NCBI GenBank assembly: GCA_009760855.2
Contig: WPIO01000045.1
Coordinates: forward strand, 316,001-380,000
Source: Cristatella mucedo
Taxonomy: Eukaryota > Bryozoa > Phylactolaemata > Cristatellidae
Length of the DNA stretch: 64,000 nucleotides
Reading direction: 5' to 3'
Shown: positions 53,455 through 64,000 of the stretch, one piece after another
Numbering within the stretch: position 1 is the stretch's first letter
Layout of the letters: each line of letters begins with the position of its first letter
The notes under the pieces: model-generated
Seen by the model: only the letters and a program-made list of their open reading frames with translations
Told to the model about the DNA's origin: nothing
Database searches by the model: none
Position numbers and translations under genes: made by a program

Positions 53455-55620
53455 CTGCAGATAAACTGAGATCACGCTCGTCGTGCGTGCAGCTGTAACG
53501 CGCTCACTAAATCGTCGAGGAATCGCTGTACTACTTTGTGCTTCTTTCGCTGAAAGGACTGAGCCGGTCAGCGGCTACTCGCTCTCGCGCCTTTGCTGCG
53601 GCAGAGGATGCTTAGCTTATGCCGTCGAGTCTTCCGCGTTCTCGCGGCGGAAGTAACTTTACGATCTGCCCTCGCGTGCACGTACGTTTCCGTGCACGCG
53701 AGAGGAATCGGTGGCTGACTCGAGAGCTCTCTCGCTTGTTCAGTTGGATTAAGGCGTGAGAAAGAGTTTCGGCGGTGCACTCATTCGATAGCTTGCGCGC
53801 AGCACTTCGACACACCGACGCAGGCTTCGGGATTTCTTCAATATATTGTGTCGCTTGCAATTACAGTGACAATATATTGCATCGTTTGCTAGGGCAATAT
53901 AAATACATTTACCGTTGGCCATGAAAATTTACAATAAAATAGCGATATTATTATTATTTCAAGGCCTGCCTCTAGAACGCGTTCGTGCGCAGAAACGCGG
54001 AGGCGCTGGCTGGCGGCAGGCTCTGCACGCTGAGCGACGCCTTGCTTTAGAGCGCCGCGGCGTATCCCTCGGCGAGACGATGCAACGTGGCAAGAGGAGC
54101 GGCCGTGCACCACTAGCAGCAGCGCGTCGACCCGGGAAGCGGGCGCGGCCCACAGCGGGCGGGCTTTCAGAAAGGAATACCGGAGAGGCGAGGAGGGTGC
54201 CTCCAGCATCGAGACGTGGCGTGCGCATGCGCAACGCGAAAGAGCTACACCTACCTACGACTGGCGTGCAATATCTGCAAGTGCATGAAAAATGCCTATA
54301 AAGAGATTAGGCTCTTTAGTGTCATTATTACAACGAAGCAATTTAATTCATTTATGAGTTTCAGCATACAAGTCGACCTGAGGCCGTCTGCCGCGGGACT
54401 GAAAGCCGAAACAGAATGTCGAGCGAGGAGCGATACCGCAAACTCGGGCTTAGTGGCCCAGCGCTCGCGCTGAAGTGCAGGCATCCGTTCCTACCCGGCA
54501 GCCGAATAGACACGCGCTGCGAGAGCTGTCTGTACGAGTGCTCCGCATTGCGCGGTGCCACGCCCTTCGAGGGGCTCGCTGAAGGAGGCGTGCTGTGCGG
54601 CCGAAGCTTCAGGCTGGCAGCCAACGACGTAGGCAAGCGGCTGCCCTCCCCCCCCCAATGGCCTCGGCCCGCCACCCGTCGAACCTGGGCTCGCAGGACC
54701 CTGTCAGTCGATGGGGTGCGTCCCTTTCAGCGCTCGCGCGATTAGCTCCCTCTGGTGGTGGGGTCGTGGTACGAGTCCCTGCTTAACATAGTTCTGGCCC
54801 AAAACCTTTCTGCTGGTACTAATCGGAACAGGCATCCAGATCCGACGGGATCGCGTGTAATTTATCTTCGGCAGTAACTAGCAAAGCTAAAAAGACTGAG
54901 TAAGCGGGTGTTATGCCAAAGGGTTTTCTGCAGCGAACTGAAAGCCGAGGCGGCATTCGGTACGCGTAGGTTAGCCAGCCCACTTCATCTCACGCGAGAG
55001 AGAGAGAGAAAGTGAGAATCATAGCTGTGTCACCAGAGCAGTCGATTGAGTATCGCGGAAGTGGCTGCTCATGACGGCTGGATACGATGCGCCCTCAGTT
55101 GGCAGCAGGAGAATAGATGACGCTGCAGACGAATTGTGGGAGCGAGCTCCACCGTCTGCAATCTGCATGGACAAGGCTACTGTCGACCATGTTTTTTTTA
55201 AATGATAGAACAGTTAATTTATATTTTTGTCCAAAGATAAGCCGGTGGCTAGAGGAGGCTTAGACTGGTTTCAGCAGTTCAGCTAGGTGCGACGGAGCCA
55301 CGCCAATGGCCGCGGCGGCGGGCCTTGTTTGTGGTCTCTGGCCCGCTGCTGTTCCCGCGCTGTCAACGTCGAGTCGACGCTCCGAAGTCAATTAAGCTCG
55401 AGGTCAGAATACCATAAAAGACTGACTTCAACAGTCACCACTGCTACACTCAACTCTCGCAAGCCGGAACCTCAAGCTCTAATCGAGATCCGCGTTCCGC
55501 ACGTAAGGATTACCGACGCATGCAAGCGGCGAAATTAGCCGCGGGGCAGAGGTGCGGCGCCAGAGGCGGGTATTAGCAAAACGCCCGCCAGCCCACGCTC
55601 GCGGGTGATACTCTGCGACC
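53455..55620. other. CpG-rich stretch without a supportable gene
   Basis: Dense CpG and overlapping frames on both strands, typical of GC-rich non-coding or promoter-like DNA. The part at 54950-55170 is a copy of a dispersed repeat (see 35790). No domain is recognised. Confidence 0.45.
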
Positions 55621-55624
55621 TAGA

Positions 55625-55790
55625 GCGCCCTGGGTCTGAGCCCATGGGTAAGGTGCTCGCTCTTCAAGACCCAGGTCGTGGGTTCGAATGCTGCAGTGAG
55701 CAATCCTTTACTGCCCACTAGAAGTGGTGGTCATAGCCTTTAAGGCTCTACTGCCGCTATTTAAACAAGACTGCTAAATCAGTGTGTGAA
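55625..55790 (+). mobile_element. tRNA-derived SINE, family A variant
   Basis: GAGCCCATGGGTAAGGTGCTC (head), GTCGTGGGTTCGAATGCTGC (box B) and GACTGCTAAATCAGTG (end). Confidence 0.75.
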
Positions 55791-56110
55791 CAGTAATAAT
55801 AATAATAGTAGTAATAATAATAACAATAATAGTAATAATGCACTTGATAAAGCGCCCTCAGAAAACTCAATCTCTTTCTAGGTGCTTTACATTTGCTGCA
55901 AAGGGAAACGCAATTGAATGGTGAGTAATACCATGCTGGATAAACAACATGAATAACATGGTTAGGGATGACATGCACAGGGTCAGCATGCAAATGTGGT
56001 TAGTGGCAGCATGCACGGTGTCAGCACGCATAAGCACATGAAAGACGAATCACAGGGACACACTAAATGCTGTCCTAAATAGGTGAATTTTTAAGTTCTT
56101 TTTAAATACA
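55790..56110 (-). mobile_element. LINE 3' end
   Basis: The inverted ATT tail, AAAGCGCCCTCAGAAAACTC and AGGTGCTTTACATTTGCTGC, the full 3' UTR, and the last codons up to AATGCTGTCCTAAATAGG. Confidence 0.8.
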
Positions 56111-56320
56111 TTTGATAAAGAACCCTCAGAGAACTCCACCTCTTGCTAGGCACTTTACATTCGCTGTTAAGAAAGCACAATTGAATGGTTAGTGGTAATA
56201 ATATTAATATTATTAATAATAAATTTGAGGTAACGCCCTCATATAACTCAGTCTCTTTCTAGGCACTTTACATTTGCTAATAGCATGCTCGATGGCAATG
56301 AGCATAACCTGGTTAGGGGC
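56110..56320 (-). mobile_element. Two further LINE tail pieces
   Basis: Two partial copies of the 3' stem lie in series (AGAACCCTCAGAGAACTCC; ACGCCCTCATATAACTC). The second is interrupted at 56324 by the inverted-repeat element and resumes at 57802. Confidence 0.65.
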
Positions 56321-56324
56321 GAAT

Positions 56325-57801
56325 TGAGCCCGACGGCGGTAACCCGTGTTACCGAATTTCCGCAAGTAGAATCGCAGTTAATTATTTATTTTGCAGATTG
56401 CTGCTCTAAAAAATATAGCGTTTCGATTTTGAAACCGCCGTTGACCTGACTGAGGAGCAGCACCGTCCGAATCAGGTCGAAGCAGTCTGAAGAACTCTGT
56501 TCGCGAAAGAGCTCAACGAAAGGATGCACGCTATGGTTGGCTGTAATGACGGTATAAAAGATATTAGCAGTGATTATCTTAACAACGAAATGGAACTGGT
56601 GTGCAAGTTCTTGGATTTCATGGGACCTTTATTGCCACTATCTGGTCTCAAAAAATTATGCAGGAGGTCCGGAATCGCGACGCCAGTGCTCGCCTGGGTA
56701 GCATCGCTGATAGTGAGGGCGAAGATGCTTACAGGCCTACCAGCATGTGCGATCAGGCGATTGCAGCTGGTGCAAAACTCTGCAGCTAGGCTTGTCTGTC
56801 GTGAGCGTCGCAGTTGCCACATTACTCCACTTCTCGCCGACCTGCACTGGCTACCTGTCAAGCAACGGATTGACTTCAAGGTTTTGTCGCTCACTTTTAG
56901 GTCTCTTCATTCTATGGCTCCAGCCTACCTTTCAGATATACTACCCCATCAGGCAAAGCATCGTACCACTCGCTTTTCGGAATCCAACAGTCTAGAAATA
57001 CCTCGTACAAACCTTAAATCCTTTGGAGACCGTGCATTTAGCTCGTATGCTCCCACAGCCTGGAACTCCCTCCCGACCTGCATCAGAACATCCCCTGACC
57101 TGACCACATTTAAAAGAAACTTAAAAACATACCTATTTAGGACAGCATTTAGTGGGTCCTTGTGATTCGTCCTCGATGTGCTTATGCGTGCTGACACTGT
57201 TCATGCTGCCACTAACCACATTTGCATGCTGACCCAGTACATGTAACCCCTAACCATGTTATTCATTTTGTTTGTTTTTCAAGCATGATTTTACTTACTA
57301 TTCTATTGCGTATCACTTTGCAGCAAATGTAAAGCGCCTAGAAAGAGATTAAGTTCTCTGAGGGCGCTTTATCAAGTGCAATATATTATTATTAAGATCC
57401 CGACAATATTGCGCCCGATACGACGCAGACTCGGGGCAAAAAAAAGAGCATCAGTGCAGAAGGCTGCTCCGGGCATGCTGATATGCTCTGTGTGGTGCCT
57501 GAAGAAGGCACCAGCGGTTGTCCCAAATCAGCTATCCATCTTGAGCTATTTGTCGAAAAAATAGGCTGAATTTTTGTGACCGAGCCCTGGATCATTGCCC
57601 TGCATCTGGTTAGCCGCTGCGTACTTGCGAAATAAAAATCATCGTTTTAGAAATCACTGTCTTTCTGCTGACGAATAGAACCCGACGAGCCCGACATTTG
57701 TAGCCTATTTGCATATAATTTGGACCAATATTCAGGTAGTTATCGCAGTCCACTCGCGCACGGCTTACCACGGTAGCCCGGGGTTACCGCCATCGGGCTC
57801 A
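56325..57801. mobile_element. DNA element with ~30-bp terminal inverted repeats, containing a LINE
   Basis: The left end TGAGCCCGACGGCGGTAACC is matched by the inverted right end (TGAGCCCGATGGCGGTAACC read on the minus strand), extending about 30 bases with few mismatches. The unit is 1,477 bp and interrupts a LINE tail. No transposase frame is visible, so it is a non-autonomous, MITE-like or decayed element. No clean target duplication is seen. Confidence 0.6.
56720..57400 (+). mobile_element. CR1/Rex1-like LINE 3' end (best-preserved C-terminus)
   Basis: One continuous frame (within 56524-57165) reads LPACAIRRLQLVQNSAARLV through LLADLHWLPVKQRIDFKVLS and IPRTNLKSFGDRAFSSYAP to YLFRTAFSGSL. 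The full 3' UTR, stem and ATT tail follow. It lies inside the inverted-repeat element. Confidence 0.88.
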
Positions 57802-57910
57802 GATGCAAGAGGTCAACATGCAAATATGGTTTGCGGCAGCATGCGCAGTGTCAGCAGCACGCAAAAGCGCATAAGCACGTAAAGGACGAATCACATGGAC
57901 CTACTAACTT
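57802..57910 (-). mobile_element. Continuation of interrupted LINE tail
   Basis: CAACATGCAAATATGGTTTG, CAGCATGCGCAGTGTCAGC and GACGAATCACATGGACC continue the LINE 3' UTR cut at 56324. Confidence 0.65.
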
Positions 57911-58224
57911 TGCGGCGAAATTTGCCTGAGCGAGTGCGTCCAATCTCGGTTCGGTAAGCTTCGACGCTGAGCGTTCGTTTGCCCCTCCACGACGCCCAGA
58001 GCGATCGCCGGGGGAGTGGCAGCCCGTAGCTCGCGGCGACGCTACGAGCTAGCGACGCTAGGATCTAGCTTCACTCTGGGCCGCATCGGTTGCTGCGCGG
58101 CGCTGTCGCTGCACGCACTTCGTCAATGGCTGCTCTTGGAGCTGCCCGACGAGTCGCGGCTCCATTTCCGGTGGATTGGCAAACAAATTGACCGACCACC
58201 AACGAGTCGGTAAACTATAAAAGC
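57911..58224. other. GC-rich, no supportable gene
   Basis: Short frames only; no domain is recognised. Confidence 0.4.
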
Positions 58225-58385
58225 TATACAACTATAATTCATTTGTATAGCGCCCCAAGAGAAGAACTTAATCTCTATTCCGGTGCTTCGCATATGGCTT
58301 CCGGGGCTTGAGCTCATGACCTCGGCCAGACCTTGGTCGGGGCGAGCAAGTTAACCGCTGGGCCAAGCCAGCTCGGCAAACTGAC
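58225..58385 (-). mobile_element. tRNA-derived SINE, family B
   Basis: CATTTGTATAGCGCCCCAAG, GAACTTAATCTCTATTCC and GGGGCTTGAGCTCATGACC, then the head GCTGGGCCAAGCCAGC. It is a near-complete inverted copy. Confidence 0.75.
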
Positions 58386-58479
58386 CGACCGGAACGGCGC
58401 AAAGAAAAAGTCTAGACAGTCATTTGCCGCCTTGCTAGCCGATAGTCCTCCACCGGATATGTGCTCCATCCGACGCCTC

Positions 58480-58720
<241 letters not shown>

Positions 58721-60150
58721 TGAACTCTCTGCAGTGAACTGCGGTCACCTTATGCTCTGCCATCCGACACATCATCAACCTTGGATTTTGAGGTACGTTA
58801 TTAGTACGTAGAGTTCTAGGGGTGTGTGTTCCCGCTCGGGACAGGTTGACCTCGACGTAGCGTAAGTGTCGCTGCGTCGTGGCTGCGCAAGTGTCGCCGC
58901 CGCCGAAGTCGCTTGCGGGGGGGGGGCTAACATATCCCTCGTCGCAGCCCCATCGCCCACCCACGGGAGAGCTCGCCAAGGAGCGACGGCTGCCTTCGGT
59001 CGACAGCGAGCCAGCACCAAACAAGCGGAAGTTGGACCGGACCGGCGTTGAGACGCGGTCCGGCCCCAAGTGCTCCTGAAAGCGTTCGCCGAGCCACCGA
59101 GCGCGCTACCAGCTATGTAATGTATGCATGCAATGTATCTCCGTCTGTAACTCCACAAAGTCATAAAGACCACGTGGGTGTTACGCAGGAGAGTTTTGTA
59201 TAGCGCACTCACAGCCTAAGCGGCTTTCGGTACGCATTCGGTAGCCAGCAGACTTCGTCTCGCGCAACAAAGGAGAGAAAGTGAGAAGCACAGCAGAGTC
59301 AGGAGAGCAGTCGAGCTAGCGAGCCAGCTCGCCAGCCTGCGCCCGCCCGCCCGCGAAAGCCGCGCGGTCTGCCACGACGACTCGAGGCAGAGGACCGCGC
59401 GGCTAACGCGCTCACGTGCGCCTCGTATCGCCCCATTTCGGCGTCGGTCGACAGTCGTTCAGAGATACGGTGTGCACGACCTCGGTCAGACCTCGGTCAG
59501 TCCAAGGTCTGTGTGCCTGCCTGTTTTCTGTCCGCTACGATTGGTACGCTCAACCTCGATGACGCTCGACGACGCCGCTTCTCTCGTTGACGCCCTAAAA
59601 TAAGCCGGCGGCGGATCTTGGCCTTGCGGTTCACTCGGCGCTCGCACTTGACAATCTTAGTCGGGTAATTCAACTCTTGCAAGCTGGGTGGAATCCATAC
59701 AAAGCTTATCTGCGCGCCTGTCTATCGCCAGTCGCTCAGGCTTTAACGGTCACCGACAGTGCGACAGCTGGTGCGTTGCATTGAGACCTAACGTAACGCT
59801 GGCACGCGATGGGCAGAGAAGTTTGTACTCTTCCTTGCATCGGAGAGCCTCTCGGTTGCTGCGGACCGCAGTTGTCAAGCTAGTCGCCATCCTGACGAGC
59901 GGCTTGCTCTCCATTCCCAGGAAGCAAAGCAAACTACCTAGCTAGGTTAGAAAGCGATTGGGAATCAGCAACCGATCGCCCGACGAAGGTAACTGTTGCG
60001 CGGCGATCAAAACTCAAATCAATTCGGCACTGTGAGATTTGTAATGAAGTAATGGTGGCTATGGCGGTGGCTGTAGCAGTGGCCAAGCTGAGGAGTTCTG
60101 CATGTGGATGTGCTCATAGTTATAGAATCAACCCGTTTCTCACAGCACAA
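58721..60150. other. CpG-rich, includes dispersed repeat; no supportable gene
   Basis: 59130-59340 matches the repeat at 35790. The rest is GC-rich with overlapping frames on both strands and no recognisable domain. Confidence 0.4.
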
Positions 60151-60154
60151 TCTC

Positions 60155-60620
60155 TTAAATAGCTCTTTACCAGCCCAAGCATCGTGCCACCGCTTTTCGG
60201 AATCTAACAGTCTATCAATACCTCGTACAAACCTCAAATCCTTTGGAGACCGTGCATTTAGTTCGTATGCTCCCAAAGCCTGGAACTCACTCCCGACTTG
60301 CATCACAACATCCCCTGACTTGACCACATTTAAAAAGAACTTAAAAACACCTATTTAGGACAGCATTTAGTGGGTCCCTTTGATTCGTCCTTCGTGTGCT
60401 TATGCGTGCTGACATTGTGCATGCTGCCACTGACCACACTTGCATGCTGACCCTGCGAATGTCACCCCTAACCATGTTAGTCATGTTGTTTGTCAAGCAT
60501 TATATTACTCACCATTCAATCGCGTTTCCCTTTGCAGCAAATGTAAAGCACCTAGAAAGAGATGGAGTTCTCTTAGGGTGCTTTATCAAGTGCAATACTA
60601 TTATTATTATTTACGAGCAG
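60155..60620 (+). mobile_element. CR1/Rex1-like LINE 3' end
   Basis: A short C-terminal piece (ESNSLSIPRTNLKSFGDRAF, then WNSLPTCITTSPDLTTF) with the full 3' UTR, stem and ATT tail. Confidence 0.85.
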
Positions 60621-60639
60621 CCGCATTCACCCCATGAGC

Positions 60640-61825
60640 TCATTTAACTTGTTATGACTTGCAGAAGCTGAAAATCTCCTGAATAGAGAATAAGCTCTCT
60701 TAGCGTGCTATAGAGAAAACATGTTCATACTATTATTGCATACTATTCACACACAAAATCCCTTATTGTCTTTCTTTCCAGCTCTCATGGTGCCTGGAAA
60801 AGATTTAGTTCTCTTAGGTGCTTAAAAATGCTCTAGCATGTTCTTAGTATTAGGATTACTATCCATATAGTAAAGCCTCTTTGAAAAGTATTAACAATAA
60901 TTTAATAGCCCAGTATCAAGACCTCTTTGTATGTCTATTGATGTTATCATGCCAGTATTAAAGGCACCTTCGAGCAGTTCATTCATGGCCGTGAACTTAC
61001 TATGTACTTTCTGGCCACGGTGCTTTTGACTTCCCTTAAGTGAGCCTAGGCTTCAAAGCGTGTTGCGGCAGTTATCAAGCGAGCCTGAATCAAGGGAAGC
61101 GCAACAGCTTGGGCTTAGGGGCCACCGTCGGAGCAGACGAAGCAGAGAAGTGCCCGGGGAACCGACCGCTACACTGTCCAGTCGTGAGGGTCGTGACCCC
61201 CTCCCCAGCCAGACTGGCGGGACTATTATGTCTGTTTTCTATGGGAGAGAAGGGAAAGCTTCGTGAGCCTGCTGCTCCTGCTGTTGTAGCTAGTGCAGCA
61301 GCAGCATCAGTGGCCACTGATGTATGCCCCATCTGCAGCAGGTGGTTGGGCTAATGACACGGTGCAGCGTTGCAGCCTTTGATGTAAAGATGAGGCCCGC
61401 CACTGATGCACTCGCCCCATCTGCGGCGAGTCTGCCTAGAGTCTCGTTTGCAGCTCACGTCCATGTTGTCTCCGAGAGACTCCGCATGAACAGCCGCCGC
61501 CGGAGCCACTGTCGTACAGAGATGGGAATGGGCCCGCTTATGTCGGCTTGGCTAATTTCTCCACAGCAGCTCGATTGGTTGATGGCCAGGTTTGAAATCA
61601 GTCCCGCTTCGTGAAAAAGGCAGAATAACACAAAACGCGGCTCTAGTAACAGGCACTAGTCGTCAATACAGCTTCGCAGACATATCCTATAGGTGGCACT
61701 AGTGCCTGTCAGTACAGCTAGCCGGTCGTAGAAGCTGCACTTCGGCGGGCAAATATGGCTGCTATGGCTTGAGTACGTCAGCAATAAATAGAAACACCCA
61801 CACCTTAATAGGTCAGTTGCTTAAC

Positions 61826-61840
<15 letters not shown>
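60640..61840. other. No supportable gene
   Basis: A few degraded LINE-tail-like patches lie before 60850. 61040-61614 has overlapping frames of about 100 codons without recognisable domains. Confidence 0.4.
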
Positions 61841-61857
<17 letters not shown>

Positions 61858-62225
61858 TCACTTGATAAAGCGCTCTCAGAGAACTTAATCTCTCTCTAGG
61901 CGCTTTACATTTGCTGTAAAGTGAAATGCAATTGAATGGTAAGTAAAATCATGCTTGAAAAACAAACGAAATGAATAATATGGTTAGGGGTGGCATGCAC
62001 AGGGTCAGCATGCGAATGTGGTTAGTGGCAGCATGCACAGTGTCAGCACGCATAAGCACGTGAAGGACGAATCACAGGGACCCACTAAATGCTGTCCTAA
62101 ATAGGTGTGTTTTTAGGTTCCTTTTAAATGTGGTCAGGTCAGGGGATGTTCTGACGCAGGTCGGGAGGGAGTTCCAGGCTTTGGGAGCATACGAACTAAA
62201 TGCACGGTCTCCAAAGGATTTAAGG
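61825..62225 (-). mobile_element. LINE 3' end
   Basis: (TAA)n, then AAAGCGCTCTCAGAGAACTT and AGGCGCTTTACATTTGCTG, the 3' UTR and the C-terminal codons up to TTTGGGAGCATACGAACTA. Confidence 0.85.
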
Positions 62226-62304
62226 AGCGTATAGCTATTGCATCGACCGTTCGAGAGAGCCACGTCTGTTCACCGATGGGCATGAATTAAAGCTCCTCGC
62301 CAGA

Positions 62305-62500
62305 TCATAATAACAATAATAATAATGCTTTAGATATCGTGCCCTTAAAGTACTCAATCTCTTTCTAGGCATTTTACATTTGCTGCAAAGCAAGCACGAT
62401 CGAATGGTTAGTGGTAGCACGCTCAATACACGAAATAATAGCATGGTTAGGGGTGACATGCACAGGGTCAGCATGCAAGTTTGGTTAGTTGCAGCATGCA
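62305..62500 (-). mobile_element. LINE 3' tail
   Basis: An AATAATAATAATG tail, ACTCAATCTCTTTCTAGGC and the 3' UTR (GGTTAGGGGTGACATGCACA), truncated. Confidence 0.75.
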
Positions 62501-62509
62501 GTGATCACG

Positions 62510-64000
62510 TCAGAGCGACTTTTAGAGAATCTCCGCCATACATCGAAACCGTCCTGGTTTATAAAGATTAGGACACAGGAGCCGCTAGTAAGCTCTAGAG
62601 AATACCACGATCTGGTTGATTAGCGTCCTCTAAGTAGACAATTTGTGCTGAAGAATTTGGCCTCCTAAAACAGAATTCATTGGTCACGGTAGCTTCTCAG
62701 CAGTTGCTCGGGACTTGCCCGTTCTTTCTTACCAAGCGAACACTGGGCGTCTAGGACGGTGCCGGGAGACACTTGTGGTTCGCGTCTCGGACAGAATACA
62801 TCGACAGATGACCAGATGGTGTGTGCCCATAGGACAGAATCCATCAATAGGTACTGCATTCGCTTGTCAATCTGGAGCGACCACCTATCGGGGTCAGCTC
62901 TAAGAATGCAATGTTTCCAAATGGCATAGTCACAGATTAAGATTAATTCTTTATCTAAGTCTGTCTGTGCCTTCCGCCAGTGGCTTCCACGATAGCTGCC
63001 TGCATCCTTGAGTTGCAGTAGCTGCATCAGCTATTGCAGCCTTGAAAACCTTAAGACAGCGAGATTGCTGTGCCCTAAAAAGATACCTTCCTCGTCTCTC
63101 TAGACCAGTCCTCCTCGCGACCTTCCTAGAGCTGCGTAACGCTACAACAGAACACTAGCCAACTTTCGGGCTAAGGGCTACTTCTCGGAATAAGCACGTC
63201 GTTCAGCCTTACACGGAGGACCTGCGGCTTACTGTGGATAAGAAATTAGCTAGACTTATTATCTCGTTTGAGAAATTATTTAGAAGATCGGGAGTTTCTG
63301 TCCATCAACTAGTATGTTCGAACTTAATTTGGTCTTACCGATACATTTTAGCAACGGCTGAGTTGTGCGCCTCAGAAATAAACAGTGTAATCACAGGTAC
63401 TCCATCTGAAAAGACAATATCAACCTTCTCCTTAATCCTTCCGGTAGCGACCTCATCTTGATGCTTATCTTTTAGTGTACCGTACTCCTTCTGAGATCCA
63501 TAAGTTTTCTTTGATCCTGAGTAGCTATAATAATTAAATATGTCGCTCGCCTCAGCTCTCTTCAATGCACCCTTCAAAAATAAGTTAGTGCTAGTTTACT
63601 CGTAGTAATCATCACTAGACTTGGGAGCAGTCGGGCAACATCCGCCAGTTTTCCTTTTGCTATTGCTATCAAAGGTGGTGAAATAAATAGACAAACCAGC
63701 AAAACTGATATATATAAAAAGGATAAGCCGAGGAAGAATTTCCCCCGTGTGGTTTGAGAACCTGTCAATTTCACAGAATCAGCATTTTTTGTGAGTACAT
63801 ACTAGTCTCTCTGCTAATTCTGCCTACTCTCGCAGGCAGTTTTTAGTATCGGTGACCTTCTAGTCTCACGTAGGCCTACGTAAATTAGGCCTAACTAAGT
63901 AGACCCACGATCGAGCCTGGACATCACTGGCTATGCACTGCAATGGTTCAGGTCCTTTCTCCGTGAAATATTGAACTCGTTTATTTCAATGGGCAACAGC
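62510..64000. other. No supportable gene
   Basis: Several frames of 60-116 codons on both strands without recognisable domains or convincing splice structure. Confidence 0.4.

Noticed and set aside
54216-54786. GC-rich overlapping frames as host exons
   Set aside because: Frames are open on both strands because of low A+T; no domain, start context or splice agreement.

Overview
The window is animal-type nuclear DNA, most likely from a marine invertebrate; the species cannot be named from it. The evidence is spliced coding with GT-AG introns, several families of 5'-truncated LINEs, tRNA-derived SINEs, long (CT)n tracts and CpG-rich stretches. Set into it is one compact, AT-rich virus-like element of about 20 kb.

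The central feature is a Polinton/Maverick-type integrated virus at 10086-30082. It is bounded by matching 123-bp terminal inverted repeats, and the 6-bp sequence AAGGGG flanks both ends as a target-site duplication. Each terminal repeat contains its own hairpin-forming palindrome. Going left to right, it carries a DDE integrase, a small Cys-rich protein, a phage-tail-fibre-like protein, a YqaJ-type nuclease, a double-jelly-roll major capsid protein and a basic coiled-coil virion-type protein. Next come three tandem paralogues of the penton/minor capsid protein, a basic protein of unknown role, the packaging ATPase, a DUF5679-like zinc ribbon with an adenovirus-type protease, and two unknown proteins. 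The right part has three more fibre-like genes in tandem, a hydrophobic protein, a coiled-coil protein, an HNH-AP2 homing endonuclease, a parvovirus-like phospholipase A2 protein and a protein-primed family B DNA polymerase. Many genes carry frameshifts and in-frame stops (polymerase, capsid, protease, two penton copies, nuclease), so this copy looks inactive, although some genes are intact.

Left flank (1-10085): LINE fragments (2300-3625, 7040-7560), SINEs, microsatellites, a dispersed repeat seen twice (590-850 and 9730-9935) and two candidate signal-peptide coding segments on the minus strand. I find no complete host gene here.

Right flank (30089-64000): a three-unit ~122-bp tandem array containing telomere-like CCCTAAA motifs abuts the element. 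It is followed by a six-exon plus-strand gene (31926-47900) for a divergent Rab-like small GTPase of 301 residues. All GTPase boxes and all splice phases agree, but the catalytic Gln of the DxxGQ box is Arg and there is no C-terminal prenylation cysteine. Its introns and everything downstream are packed with LINE tails, SINEs and very long (CT)n arrays. A 1.48-kb element with inverted repeats (56325-57801) sits inside a LINE tail and itself holds another LINE. From 57.9 kb to the end I see repeats and CpG-rich DNA but no gene I can support.
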